Positions 1 through 10,818 of a stretch of DNA of 64,000 nucleotides are shown one piece after another. Each line of letters opens with the position of its first letter. Position 1 is the first letter of the stretch. The notes beneath the pieces are model-generated. The model saw only the letters and a program-made list of their open reading frames with translations. It had not been told where the DNA came from and did not search any database. The position numbers were made by a program, and so were the translations under genes. This DNA is from Eleusine coracana subsp. coracana. Lineage: Eukaryota; Streptophyta; Magnoliopsida; Poales; Poaceae. The stretch spans positions 22,665,164 through 22,729,163 of the forward strand of contig CM064427.1 of assembly GCA_032690845.1 (NCBI GenBank), in the 5' to 3' direction.

Positions 1-196
1 AGCTCACCAAGCCTCCATGCTAGTGGTCATTGTCATCAATCGCTAAGGCAACCGTCATCCATATGATTTGGAGTAGAGATTTAATGATGGTTCCTACATA
101 GACAATACTCGTGTAGACATTAGTCATATTTCATGTTTGTCATTCATCACCAAAACATCATACCTTGGGGTGACCTCAATGGTCATGATCCTTACA
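1..196 (-). repeat. S1 3' LTR, partial
   Basis: These bases match about 8145-8341 nearly base for base, including the end ...catgatccttaca. On the minus strand the LTR therefore opens with TGTAAGGATCATG. It is immediately preceded (minus strand) by a polypurine tract, as a 3' LTR must be. The rest of this LTR is outside the window. Confidence 0.9.
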
Positions 197-880
197 ATCT
201 CCCCCTTTTTGGTGATGGATGACAACCACTACTTATGATGATCCAAAATGAAGGAGCAACAGGGATCCAAGAGAAAAGAAAGGAGTGAAAGATTACCTTG
301 GTTCTTACCTTGGAAGTAGTCTCCCCCTCGGAATGTGCTAGGTGTTGAGGAAGAACTACCCAAACATGTAGTGCACTATAAGTTGAGCTTGTGTTGAATC
401 GTTGCGCCCGTTATGGTGTCGTGGTAGGTGTTGTTGTTGATGTAGACACGCACCATAGACGTAGATGTTCATGTCGGTGTAGATGTTCATCTTGTCATGA
501 TCTTCATATGTACTCCAAGTGAACATGCACCATTGTCTTGATCATCTTCATGTTCTCCACTTCGTCACCATAGTCTTGCATTTGGATTCTTCATGTTACT
601 TCATGTTCTTCTCTTTATCTTCAATTTTCTTCTTTCCATTTTTTATGTTGGATCTTCATGAACCTCTCCCCCTTTGACTTCTTCTCCCCCTTTTTGACTA
701 GGAAGTTGACTTTTGGATCTTCATGTTCTTCTCCCCCTTTGTCACCTATCACCAGAAACCACAAACCAAAGACAAACCACAAGAGAACCAATGAGCAAAT
801 ATAAGCGACAAGAGGTAGAAAGACTCCCCCTTTCATAGTGCTCCTCCTTGGTCACAATGGTCTTCCACCATAGCTCCCCC
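197..880 (-). promoter_or_regulatory. Multiple polypurine tract region of S1
   Basis: The tract touching the LTR (197-210) reads AAAAAGGGGGAGAT on the minus strand and is the expected primer for plus-strand DNA synthesis. Similar G-rich purine tracts recur at about 321-329, 664-674, 683-695, 729-740, 823-833 and 872-880, giving seven in under 700 bases. Clustered polypurine tracts between pol and the 3' LTR are a documented Sirevirus trait. Only the LTR-proximal tract has an obvious priming role; what the others do is not shown by the sequence. Confidence 0.8.
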
Positions 881-1458
881 CTACACACATGACTCAACAA
901 AGAATTTCTCAAGTATGCAATGGTTAGTCATTAGTGTGTTGAGAATATATGAGTCACTTGTCTTTGAGCCGCATGAGTAGATTTAACCTCAGAGCTCGGT
1001 TGAACGTGACTCAATGGGCATGAAGCACAAAGATCACTATGTGATCATCTAGAGGGTCATATACTTACATTGTAAATAAGCAACTTCCCCTAGAAACATG
1101 CTTGGAGGCATGTAAGTTATCACAATGCAAGAATGCAAGAATGCATGAATGCAAAGAATGCAAATGCAACAAGTTTACAAATGCATGATGCGATGCTAAA
1201 AGAAGGAGAGAGAAAAACTACAAACCAAGGTGGCAACGACGAGTTGTTTCCTTCTTGAGCTTACTCACAATGGACCATTCTTCAAAGCCTTGGGTACACC
1301 ATGAACCACCTTCCCAAGCTTAACCCATGTCCATTGCTATCTCAAGGAGGTCCATAGTCAACCTTCAAGAGAAGAGAAACAAGCACAAACAAAGACACAA
1401 ACAACAAAACAAACAAGCAAAGCCATACAAATTTACAAAAGACAAGCTTTAGGGTTAC
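881..1458 (-). other. S1 3' untranslated spacer
   Basis: No coding potential was recognised between the RNase H end and the polypurine cluster. There is a short imperfect aatgca-type repeat around 1121-1195 and otherwise nothing distinctive. Confidence 0.5.
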
Positions 1459-1960
1459 TCAAGTGAAGTTGGAGAGGTCGAGAACTTTGAGCTCACCCCT
1501 TAGCTTGTTGAAGGTCTTCTCGTCAAGAGGCTTGGTGAAGATATCCACCAATTGTTCATGAGTTCGCACATGCACCAAGTCAATGTCCTTCTTCTCAACA
1601 TGATCTCGAATGAAACGATGTTTGATCTCTATGTGCTTTGCATGACCATGATCTCTAGTTTTGAGAGCCATCTTGATCGCCGCTGCACTATCACAATAGA
1701 GTGGCATTTGAGTGAAGTTGAGACCATAGTCCGAGAGTGTTTGCCTCATGTAGAGAAGTTGAGCACAACATGCTCCTGTTGCAATATACTCCACTTTGGC
1801 TATAGATAGAGCTACCGAGTTTTGCTTCTTTAAGCTCTAAGATACAAGAGATCTTCCAAGGAATTGACAACCTCCCGATGTACTCTTCCTATTCACTTTG
1901 CATCCTGCGAAGTCCAAATCCGAATACCCAAGTAACTCAAAGCTTGTTCCTTAAGGGTAC
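1459..1960 (-). pseudogene. Copia RNase H domain, S1
   Basis: The end of the copia polyprotein, which removes the RNA strand after reverse transcription. Reading from 1960 downwards one sees the YSDLDFAG segment, the KKQNSVALS segment, EYIATGACCAQ, the catalytic-region DSAAAIKMA, KHIEIKHRFIRDHV and the C-terminal DIFTKPLD, all in the usual copia order. An in-frame TAG lies at about 1843 just before the KKQNS segment (a Trp in relatives), so only the distal 111 codons (1794-1459) form an open frame. It is continuous with the RT fragments upstream. Identification as copia RNase H is secure; function is lost in this copy. Confidence 0.9.
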
Positions 1961-3118
1961 CATAACCCCATGGTAGGTGTGTACTTGAGGTATCTTAGTC
2001 TCCTCTTCACTACCTTCAAGTGTGACTCATTTGGATTTGCTTGATAGTGTTCGCACAAGCACACACTAAACATGATGTCCGGTCTTGAGGCGGTGAGATG
2101 GAGAAAGGACTGATCTATAGAGCTTGGGGTTTACCGGTTTTTCCTTTTCATCCATGTCCAAAGGTTTGCTTGTTGCCATAGGTGTGCGCAAGGGTTTGCT
2201 ATTTTCCATGTTGAACCTCTTGAGAAGATCCTTGGTGTACTTTTCTTGATATATGAAGTTGCCTTCTCTCAATTGCTTGACTTGAAAACCAAGGAACACA
2301 TGGAGCTCTCCAATCATAGACATTTAAAATTCCCTTGCCATCATTTCCCGGAACTCCTCATTGTACTTCTTATTTGTTGACCCATATATGTTATCATCCA
2401 CATAGATTTGGCACACAAAGAGATCCTTCCCAACATGCCTTGTGAACAAGGTGCTATCAATGCTTCCAATCTTAAACCCATTCTTAAGAAGGAAGTTCCT
2501 CAAGTGTTCGTACCATGCCCTTGGTGCTTTCTTTAGTCCATAGACAACCTTCTTCAGTTTATACACATGTCTAGGATGTTTGGGATCCTCAAATCCCGAA
2601 GGTTGTTCCACACAGACTTTCTCATTTATCTCTCCATTCAAGAATGCACTCTTCACATCCATTTGATAGAGCTTGAAGCCATTGTGTGAAGCATAGGCAA
2701 GCATGATTCGAATAGCTTCAAGTCAAGCAATGAGAGCAAATGTTTCCTCAAAGTCAATTCCCGCCACTTGAGAGTACCCCTTAGCCACTAGATGAGCCTT
2801 GTTTTTCACAATTGCACCTTTCTCATCTTGTTTGTTCTGGAAAACACACTTGGTGCCAACAACGTTGTGATTCTTGGGTCTCTCAACTAGTTTCCATATC
2901 TTGCACCTCTTGAAGTTATTCAATTCTTCTTGCATGGCAATTACCCACTTGTGATCATCCATTGCCTCTTCAATTGTTGTGGGCTCAATCATGGATACGA
3001 AAGAGAAGTTCTCAATAGAAACAATGGCCTCATCATCATTTTCCTTATTGTTCATATAGTTGGGCTTGTATTGATTTCTCCTTGTCCTTACTCCTTGAGA
3101 TGGACTCCCAATGATCAA
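1961..3118 (-). pseudogene. Copia reverse transcriptase (RVT_2 type), S1
   Basis: RNA-dependent DNA polymerase of the element. The fragments 3118-2723, 2704-2324 and 2323-2066 carry, in order, WVIAMQEELNNFKR, KAHLVAKGYSQ, the palm segment YQMDVKSAFLNGEI, VVYGLKKAPRAWYE and the catalytic box QIYVDDNIYGS. The two catalytic Asp of the YVDD box are present, although the residues after it differ from the usual YVDDIIFGST. Stops at about 2720 and 2321 and a disturbed stretch around 2080-1990 split the domain. It lies between the integrase linker and RNase H, as expected for copia. Family assignment is very strong; this copy is inactive. Confidence 0.93.
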
Positions 3119-3428
3119 ATCCTGAGTATGGTCCTTGTTGATAGCTTTGGGTCTAGGATGATGTTCATTTTGAGTGATAGGTGGTCTAGGTGAAGTATCT
3201 TGGGCATCATGGATAGCTTGCTCTCGAGATATGAGTGTCTTGGATTCTTAGAGAGGTGGGAGAATCACTCATAGGCTTTCTAGCTTTGGACTTAGAGTTT
3301 GGATTGGATGGGGATGCATCATTTGAGGAGCTTGGAGAAGTGGCTCGAGACAGAGTAGATGAGGGAGCTTGTGACTCACTTCTCTCTTGAGTGTTCCCTT
3401 GGGTAGGTGGATGCACTCTCAATGAATT
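3119..3428 (-). pseudogene. Ser/Pro-rich linker between integrase and RT, S1
   Basis: A low-complexity stretch rich in Ser, Pro and Thr (for example the run from about 3380 to 3290) separates the integrase C-terminus from the RT. Copia polyproteins usually have such a poorly conserved linker. It contains at least one stop and a frame change. No motif of its own was recognised. Confidence 0.65.
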
Positions 3429-4300
3429 TTAGGGGGAGCTATAAGGTGTGTTGATGGCATCTTGGTTTGGTTCTTGCACCTTGGAGGATGAAGTTGCTTG
3501 AGGTGGTGGAGTGGAGGGGTCACCAATATCACCATCAATAACCTCGTGGGGTAAAACCTCGCCCACGGGCATTCTTCTCATAGCCTCCCTCATGGGTTCA
3601 TCACCAATGTTCACTTCAAGAAATTCATCTCCCTTTTGAGAACCATTTGACTCATCAAATTCCACATCATAGGTTTCCTCCACACAACCTGTAGCTGAGT
3701 TGTAGACCCGAGATGCTTTAGAAGTTCCAGAGTACCCAACAAGTATGCCTTCATCCGTTTTGCTCTCAAACTTCCCGGGCTTCCTCCTCTTCTTGAGAAT
3801 GTAACAAGTGCAGCCAAAGACCCAAAAATAGGAAACATTCGGTTTTCGTCCAACTAATAGCTCATATGGAGTCTTCTTCAATAATCAGTGAAGGTACACA
3901 CGGTTGGAAGTGTAGCAAGCCGTGTTGATTGCTTCAGCCCAAAACCTCTCATGAGTCCCATACTCATCTAGCATAGCACAAGCAAGAGTGAGGAGTGTCT
4001 TGTTCTTTCTCTCCACTACTCTATTTTGCTCAGGAGTATATGTAGCGGAGAATTCATGTTTGATTCCTTTCTTGTCACAATATTCCTCCACTATTGTGTT
4101 CTTGAATTATGTCCCATTGTCACTCCTTATCTTCACAATGTTGGCCTTGAATTCATTCTTTGCTCTCCTTGCAAATTTTCTAAAGACATCACTCGCTTGA
4201 GACTTGTCCACAAGAAAGAAGGTCCAAGTGTATCTCGTGAACTCATCCACAATCACCAAGCAATAGAGATTGCCTCCTAGACTCTTCTAAATGTGTTGGC
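3429..4300 (-). pseudogene. Copia integrase core and C-terminal region, S1
   Basis: Catalyses insertion of the element's DNA. On the minus strand: the core segment around IVKIRSDNGT (second catalytic Asp) near 4120, then KGIKHEFSATYTPEQN with the catalytic Glu region VERKNKTLL (4091-3885), then the C-terminal KTPYELL and FWVFGCTCYIL segments and the DEGILVGYS motif (3881-3429). In-frame stops sit just after SDNGT (about 4108) and at about 3884. The DDE triad is still recognisable, but the frame is broken. Downstream comes the linker, upstream the GAG-pre-integrase region. Confidence 0.9.
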
Positions 4301-4915
4301 CCAAACAAATCCATCTGCAAGAGCTCTAGAGGACGAGATGTTGACATGAAAGATTTGGTGATGTGAGAAGAGGCAACTTGCTTCCCTGCTTGACAAGCGC
4401 TGCATAGCTTGTCCTTCTCAAAGGTCACATCCTTGATTCCTTCAACTAGATTTCTCTTGATCACTTTCCTGAGCAGACTCATCCCAACATGTGCTAATCT
4501 TCTGTGCCACAACCATCCCTTGGTTGATTTTGTGAAGAGATAAGTACTTGGAGGCATGTTGCTAGATTTGAAGTCCGTGACATACAAGTTCCCATGCCTC
4601 ACTCCATGAAACATTAGCCCTTTCTTGGCATTCTCAATAGTTGCTCTATCCTCATCAAATGTGCACTTGAATCCCATGTCACACAACTGACCAATGGATA
4701 GAAGGTTGAAGTTGAGGGTTTCCACAAGAAAAACCTTGGAGAGATGGAGATCCTCTGTAATGGCCACCTTGCCCGAGCCTCTGACTCTTCCCTTTGAGTT
4801 ATCCCCAAAAGTCACCTTCTCATTGTCTTCGTCTTCATCAATGTTAGTGAACATGGTTGGCTTCTCGGTCATGTGTTGGGTGCACCCACTGTCAAGAATC
4901 TAATGGGTACCTCCA
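4301..4915 (-). pseudogene. Copia protease end and GAG-pre-integrase domain, S1
   Basis: The open frame 4872-4243 carries the GAG-pre-integrase zinc-finger region (LWHRRLAHVGMSLLRK, then LCSACQAGKQ and MDLFGPT). Before it are the protease-linked segments VTFGDNSKGRVRGSGKV and NLLSIGQLCD. The aspartic protease active-site segment LDSGCTQHMT lies at about 4905-4870; a Trp codon that precedes it in relatives has become TAG near 4903. The normal role is polyprotein maturation and integrase folding. Order and motifs fit copia exactly. Confidence 0.88.
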
Positions 4916-5471
4916 CTCTTGTAGTTGACCCTGGTGCTAGCCATAAGACAAGCACTAGAGGAAGAAGGGTTAGTATCCAAAGCATTGCTCAATTGACTTG
5001 TACTAACCTCATCACGTCGAATGATAAGACCATCCTCATAGATAGGGATTCTTGCAATCCCTTCCTGAAGTCTCCTCCTAATGGGATAGTGAGGAGCATG
5101 ATACCTCCAATGTCCATGACCATCCCCCATGTGCACATTGTCGAGGTCGGTGTAGTAGTGGGGGAGGGGGGATCATAGAGTCCAGTGACGTGCTCGAGCA
5201 CGTGTCCCACTTGTGAGTGGAGCATAAGTATCATCTCCATTGCTCTCTCACTTGAGAGTCCATGTCTCCGGTTGACTACCTCATCAAATAAGAAACTCCT
5301 CTCAGGAGCTATGATTTGTTGTAGGAGCTTGTCAATCACTTCATGTGGTGCAATCCTCTAAAGACCTCTGAAGGAATTTATCCTACACACAAGATCATAA
5401 ATGCTTAAGAGAGTATCACAAAGGTTATCATTCGGATTTCTCACAAATTCACCAAGTTGAAAGATGAGATC
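4916..5471 (-). pseudogene. Probable distal gag segment, S1
   Basis: Two overlapping minus-strand open frames (5339-4989 and 5136-4900) lie where the gag C-terminus and nucleocapsid should be, but no clear CCHC zinc knuckle was seen. A piece at about 5145-5195 closely resembles the centre of the inverted repeat at 56661-56745. I do not recognise the protein; position alone suggests gag. Confidence 0.4.
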
Positions 5472-6432
5472 CTATTGGTGAGCTCGACGAACATGCCAAA
5501 GGTGATCTTGTGGAGGAAGAGGTGAAATAGGTGGGGGCGCCGGAGCCGTAGTGGTGAGATTGATCATCTCAAATGATCGAGTGAGCATTGTAGTTGGCGC
5601 TCCCCCTACACCAATGCGTGGTCCACCCGAAGTGCTTGGAGTAGAACTTGGAATGGCACTTGAGGTAGAGCTTGACGAAGCGCTCGATGATCTTGGTGAA
5701 GGTTTTGATCTAAAGGGGTTGTAGAAGCTGTTGCAAGGCAATCTTGTAGAGGGATCAAAGAAGTTTGAGCTCGAAGCTACTTCTTTCCCTTTTCTTGAAG
5801 GTGCTCCAATGTTTGCCTTGGAGGTCTTCTCCCCAATACAGCTTGCGGTGATCTCCTCATCTTCAAAGAGCAACTCAATCACTTCCTCGATGGAGAGACC
5901 CTTCTCAATGAGAAGACTGAGGGCGGTGTAGAGGAGCTTGCTACTAGAGAGCAAGGTGAGGATCTTCTCGACTATCACTATCTTGGGAAGCTTGAAGGAT
6001 TCTTCATTTGATTCAATCTTGTCCACAATACCTCGCAAGCAAATAAGAGAGTCAAGTAAGTTCTCATTATCATTAGCACGAAAAGCAAAGAACTCCTCAA
6101 CAAAGTGAATCACTAGCAGGATTAAGAGGCACACTATCATCAATCCTAGTCATGCTAGTGGAGCAAGCAAGATCAAGAGAACCAACATCATCAATCATCA
6201 CATTAGACACACTAGTAGAGCAACCTATCAAGTAATCATTAGAAGAATCTAGGCACTCACTAGAACTAGGCACTACCACACAACCATCACAATCATCATA
6301 CACATAATCATCGGTAAAGGTATTGGCAAAGTCCACAAGAGTATCCATCAACTCATCTGAAATCATGGCATTTAGGTAGCTTTTCAAGCGATCCTTCCAT
6401 GAGCCATGACCCGGCCCCGAATGGGATGACAT
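5472..6432 (-). pseudogene. Copia gag (capsid-like), S1
   Basis: The frame 6432-6097 starts with MSSHSGPGHGSWKDRLKSYL and carries an acidic, Ser-rich stretch. The overlapping frame 6143-5472 has a helix-rich part (LICLRGIVDKIESN, then VEKILTLLSSSK and LSIEEVIELL) that resembles the C-terminal half of copia gag (UBN2-like), followed by a Ser-rich tail. A frame change near 6120 separates them. It begins about 50 bases after the primer site, as expected for gag. Capsid identity is likely but rests on weak similarity. Confidence 0.6.
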
Positions 6433-6480
6433 CCCAACTCAATTCGGTCACTACTCAAGGTGGTTAAGCCCTATATTGAG

Positions 6481-6498
6481 CACTTGGCTCTGGTACCA
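6481..6498 (-). promoter_or_regulatory. Primer binding site of S1 (initiator tRNA-Met type)
   Basis: On the minus strand the bases read TGGTACCAGAGCC..., one base different from the canonical TGGTATCAGAGC complementary to the 3' end of initiator tRNA-Met. It sits two bases from the end of the 5' LTR. Confidence 0.85.
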
Positions 6499-6500
6499 CT

Positions 6501-8341
6501 TAAAAGGATCATAGGGACCGAGAGGGAGGGGGGGGGGGGGGGTTGAATCGGGAACTATCTCTATGTACCAATTTTACCAATTCCCAATGCCAATACACTC
6601 AAAACAACTCCTACACAATTCTAGTGGTGATCACACTAACAAGATAATCCAATAAAAGGAAACACAACCTATGCATACTAGTGGATCACACAAGTCAATA
6701 CAACTCCTATGCACTTCTAGTGATCAAGCACGCCAATGCAACTCCTACACATGCTAGTGATCAAATGCGGAAGCTTAAACACTTCTAGCAAGCAAGGAAC
6801 CTAAACATGCAAGTCTACACGATAGTCAACTAGAACATGACAAGCATACAAGCATGAATAGCATGGTATGAAAAGACTGAAAGGAAAGGCATCAAAGTAA
6901 AGAGCGGAGTAAGAGATGGCTCATGATATTTTTTCCCAAGGTCTTGAAAGGATGGCGCCTTCCCCTACTCCTTGTTGAACCACTCCCGCCGAAGTTGCGA
7001 TCTGTCCCGCCACCAAGTGCAGTTCTCGCACACGAGCCCGCAATCACTCCCGGAGTGAAGACACGGTGTGCGTCACCGCTGCCACCAAGGCACAAGCTCG
7101 CTTCCCTCGAGAACTTGTCGGACTCCCGGAGCTGGCACGGGCGCTCACTAGCGATGCTCCTTTGACCAGCGGGCTCAAACCCTGTACAAATATGTGACGG
7201 CCTTCACAACCGATCACGATAGGCTCGATCACCGACACCTAACCGGTCTAGGTCTCACTATAGACCAAGAGTAACAACCTAGATCACACCCTCAAGGACA
7301 CCCTAGCTTTAGATGTGCAAGATCGCTCCTTGTTACTCTCACAAGCACTCTCAAGATATCCAATATCCTTTCCTAGTGCTCTCCTCTTTTCCTCTTGGAC
7401 CTTACCAAATGCTCTCAGGTATTCCACTGGCCAAGAGAGGTCTCCAAGATCCCAGCAATGAAGTTATATAATCTTCCAACCATAAACTAGCCGTTGATCC
7501 ACGAAATCAGCTTTCTGGGCCTACTGACCAGACTATCCGGTCACTGCCTGACAGGACCGTCCAGTCACTGTAGACTTTCGATCCAACGGCTTTGCTCACT
7601 GCTGATCTCCTGCTGACCGGACCGTACGATCAGCTGATTGGACCGTCCGGTCCGTTTCTCTCTCTAGTCCAGAAACATTTTAGACTTTGCTTCCTCTCTG
7701 CCATGCGCAACTCATACTGACCGGACCGTCCAGTTATTAGACCGGACCGTCCGGTCACTAGGAATCCTCACATAGACAGTCTCCTCGCTGCTCGCTGTAA
7801 GTTCCAGACTCTTCACCTGGTGACTGTATAGTCCGGTCACCATTGACCCCTCTGTCCGGTCACTATGCCCAGAAGCTAAAACTTGTCGTCTTCGCTTAAC
7901 TTCATTTCTCGGCTTCTTCGAACAGCTCCTTGGCTTCTCCACTGTCATCTAGTGCATGTGATTTCACCGAGCAACCTTGGACATCACCGACTAGACATGA
8001 CCTAAGAGAAATGACCTAGACCCCCTTGATAGTCTAGTTTTTCCTATGGACTCAAAGCCCTAACAACTAGACAAGTGTTCCCAACACTTGCTCCATAGCT
8101 TGTCCTTAGCTTTGATCCATCTCCATCAACCCTTGGACTCCATCTAGCTCACATGGCCTCCATGCTTGTGGTCATTGTCATCAATCGCCAAGGCAACCGT
8201 CATCCATATGATTTGGAGTAGAGATTTAATGATGGCTCCTATATAGACAATACTTGTGTAGACATTAGTCACATTTCATGATTGTCATGCATCACCAAAA
8301 TATCATACCTTGGGGTGACCTTAATGGTCATGATCCTTACA
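6501..8341 (-). repeat. S1 5' LTR
   Basis: About 1.84 kb. The ends form an imperfect inverted repeat (plus strand taaaaggatcat at 6501 and atgatccttaca at 8330-8341). The right end matches the partial LTR at 1-196. A poly-G run at 6530-6542 lies near the inner end. Related LTR pieces occur at 23963-24681, 28948-29010 and, as an inverted pair, at 56095-57590. Confidence 0.9.
7464..7765 (-). promoter_or_regulatory. S1 LTR promoter: TATA box and upstream palindromes
   Basis: A TATATAA box lies at 7470-7464 (minus strand) and is repeated at the same relative place in S3 (24360-24353). Upstream on the minus strand are copies of the palindrome GACCGGACCGTCCGGTC and variants, at about 7540-7560, 7613-7660 and 7728-7760. 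The last pair starts about 21 bases apart. CG-rich palindromes in the LTR cis-region are known for maize Sireviruses. The promoter role is inferred from position. Confidence 0.7.
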
Positions 8342-9080
8342 AACGGGAGTAAAAGTTTCATCAAAGTCCAAGCCTTCAACTTGAGTGTAGCCTTGTGCTA
8401 CAAGTCTTGCCTTGTTTTGCACAACAACACCAGTTTTATCTTACTTGTTCCAAAACACCCATTTCATTCCAATAACATTATGATCACTTGGTCTCTTTAC
8501 TAATTCCCATACATCATTACGGGCAAAATTATTTAGCTCTTCATGCCTAGCATTTTTCCAATCCGGATCTTTTAGAGCTTCCTCTATTTTGGTTGGTTCT
8601 CCATTTGAGACAAAAGAATAGTGTTCACAAAATGAGGCAAGTCTTGATCTTGTTTGAACACCTTTGTTTATGTCACCAACAATTTGATCAATTGGATGGT
8701 CTTTTGCAATGGAATTATGAATCTTAAGTTGAGAAGCCATGTCTTGAGAATTACTCGACGATGGTTCATTTCCAATGGAGTAGTGATATTTTCATCTCCA
8801 TCTTTATTGCTAGATTGATCATGACCATTCGGAGTGGATGAGGAGAATGGTACTTGAAATATTGATGTGCTCATATCATCATCTTCTTCATCTTTGGGTT
8901 TAGTTTCACCAATGGTCATATTTTTCATAGCTCTTCTCAATCCTTCATCTCCCACATCATCTAAATTTTCTTGCTCTTGTTGAGATCCATTTGTCTCACC
9001 AAACTCAACATCACTTGATTCTTCCACAATTCTAGAATTTTTATTGAATACTTGATAAGCTTTGCCATTTGAAGAATATC
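8342..9080 (-). pseudogene. Copia S2, distal part: integrase C-terminus to start of RT
   Basis: Minus-strand remnants in copia order. 9080-8668 carries the integrase C-terminal motif, broken within FLLGYSSNG by the insertion of D, then an acidic linker. 8740-8441 carries the N-terminal RT segment (NARHEELNNFARNDVWELV, VIGMKWVFWNK), followed after a stop by NKARLVAQGYTQ and DFDETFTPV ending at 8342, where S1 is inserted. Rejoining across D at the atatc duplication restores the order of motifs, showing that 9080 and 19205 were once neighbours. The rest of RT and RNase H lies beyond the left window edge, past S1. Confidence 0.9.
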
Positions 9081-9570
9081 TGTTGGCACTTCCCAAGTGC
9101 CCCATTTATATGTGAATATTAACCCAATTAGAGCATAATTGATACTAATTTAGGCCATTTACCTGTGATATTGCCTATATATTTGTATATGCGTTGTTTT
9201 AGAGCTTTATTGCAGAAATAGGTAAAATTGGTGATTAATGCGATGATGGAGAGGACAGGAGTCCAGAACCGATGAAAAGCACTGAAGAAACTTAGTGCGC
9301 CGATCGGCGCAGTCCATGAGCCGATCGGCGCAAGGGTGTTTTGACCCACAGAAGTGACCGAGGCCCATTCCACATGTTTATGGAAGTTTATCTGCGCAAG
9401 ACACTTGAAGATATTTGTCTAGAAGATTTATGAAACTTCAAGAAGATTTATGGAACTCCAAGATCTTAATGTGCAGTATAAGACTTTATCTCGAAGGAAA
9501 AGGCCCACATGGCAGCTGTGGAAGACAGAGGAACCGACTCAGGGAAGAAATCAGAGAAGACACAGCTTGC

Positions 9571-9636
9571 GCCGATCGGCGCAACCGCCTTATTTGCTAG
9601 AAACCGAGTTCTTTACGAGTAGAACCCCTATAAATA
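9571..9636 (+). promoter_or_regulatory. D 5' LTR promoter
   Basis: One palindrome (9571-9580), then a 48-bp gap, then TATAAATA at 9629-9636. In the 3' LTR the same place still has two palindromes (18069 and a variant near 18088), and the TATA box has become TTTAAATA (18147-18154). Promoter role inferred from position in the LTR. Confidence 0.75.
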
Positions 9637-10255
9637 CTTGTAAACCCTCGCCGCAGAGAGGGGAGGCGATAGAGGGACACCAGATCTGTGAGTTAGAGCC
9701 ACCGGGGCTTGCCTGTTAGAATAGATCTCTAGTTGAGCTTCAAGAACCATTGGAGTCAAGAGTTGATTCGTCAAGGTAGGCCACCTCGACAGGGTTACTC
9801 TATGTATCTCAAGGATGATTGAATATGTTGATGATGGTTTTGGTGATTTGTCTATCTTGATTCTATAATCATGCATATGCTTATTCCAATTGCTTAGTTC
9901 TAGGCTAAGTAAGTAGATATTATCTTAATCGTGGTGGTTAGGATAGTGTTCGGACATTGTATTGATTATGGTTGCTTGATGATGCTAGTAATGTGGTTTA
10001 GCGGTGATAGCACTAAGCCTGCGCAACACTATTGGATAGTTGGGTAGGGTAAGATACTCGCGCGATTAAGGGTTTCCTCTCGGCAGCGATAAATCAGGAG
10101 CCGCTCGGAAAGCAGGGTGGTCTTACTCATTATAGGTTTTCATTGATCTATGTAATTACCCATTATGATGCCATTCAATTAGACTTTCTGGTTATGATCT
10201 CACTAGCAGATATTTGGCTACTCACTTAATAGCATAGGTTTATAAGATCTGGCAC

Positions 10256-10470
10256 ACTTTGGCTTAGACTCACTGGTGTGCTGATCGGCTCAACTCTTGC
10301 GCCGATCGGCGCAACAACTTTGGCTTAGATTCACCAGTGTGCCGATCGGCTCAACTCCTGCGCTGATCAGCGCTACCCCAGATTTAATAGATCTTGCGCA
10401 CTTTGACTTAGTGTTACTAGTGTGCCGATCGGCTCGACTCCTACGCCGATCGGCGCAACGACAGATTTAC
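10256..10470 (+). repeat. Three-copy palindrome-pair module near the end of the D 5' LTR
   Basis: Three diverged units, each with a ttgRcttagNNtcac-like lead, then a palindrome ending ...GGCTC and another ending ...GGCGC. The palindromes start at about 10280/10301, 10341/10362 and 10424/10445, so the within-pair distance is 21 each time. The copy at 10362-10371 reads GCTGATCAGC, a mutated but still perfect palindrome. The block recurs at about 18800-18980. Confidence 0.8.
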
Positions 10471-10699
10471 TGTCTGGCGCACCTTTGCGCTGGCCAGTCT
10501 CCCCCTCATGTAACCTGACCTTGACAGGAGCCTTGACTATACCTTTTACTATTAACTTTGTTTAATAAATGCCTAAGGTCCCAGTGGATTCGATAAACCT
10601 TGGAATACTCAATTCAAGGGAAAAAGTGCTACAATCGTACACCGTCCTCTTACGGTATATAAGTGGGTGCATAGATACGACCAACAAGCCACCTTTTTC

Positions 10700-10717
10700 T
10701 GGCGCCGTTGTCGGGGA
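10700..10717 (+). promoter_or_regulatory. Primer binding site of D (tRNA-Asp type)
   Basis: tggcgccgttgtcgggga, one base different from the TGGCGCCGTTGCCGGGGA complementary to the 3' end of plant tRNA-Asp. It lies 13 bases after the 5' LTR. Confidence 0.85.
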
Positions 10718-10818
10718 CCATAGCAGGTTTTTAAACATTGTTTGATGTATTAGTGTTTAGTCATTATGCTTTACTTGTCTCTCTAGTACATATATTCTGT
10801 TAAGTGAAACTAACAAGT

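Larger units (their letters stand above)
1..8341 (-). mobile_element. Sirevirus-like Ty1/copia element S1 (3' LTR cut by window edge)
   Basis: Read on the minus strand the order is 5' LTR (8341-6501), tRNA-iMet-type primer site, gag, protease, integrase, reverse transcriptase, RNase H, several polypurine tracts, then the start of the 3' LTR (196 to 1). Integrase before RT is the copia order. The Sirevirus assignment rests on the repeated polypurine tracts and on CG-rich palindromes in the LTR, both known features of that group. The coding part carries several stops and frame breaks, so this copy cannot act alone. The right end lies inside the RT of S2, so S1 is the younger of the two. The 5-bp flank after the right end is aacgg; its partner lies outside the window. 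Confidence 0.9.
9081..10686 (+). repeat. D 5' LTR
   Basis: About 1.6 kb, TGTTGGCAC...CCAACA, matching 17579-19204. It holds palindromes at 9299-9308, 9320-9329 and 9571-9580, a TATA box at 9629-9636 and a downstream block of palindrome pairs at 10280-10454. Confidence 0.95.

Noticed and set aside
621..836. 71-codon frame with a hydrophobic start
   Set aside because: It overlaps the polypurine tracts of S1, whose Lys/Gly-rich translation explains it.
9143..9373. Open frames in the D LTRs (also 17626-17871)
   Set aside because: LTR sequence with no motif; the similarity between the two frames is only the LTR duplication.
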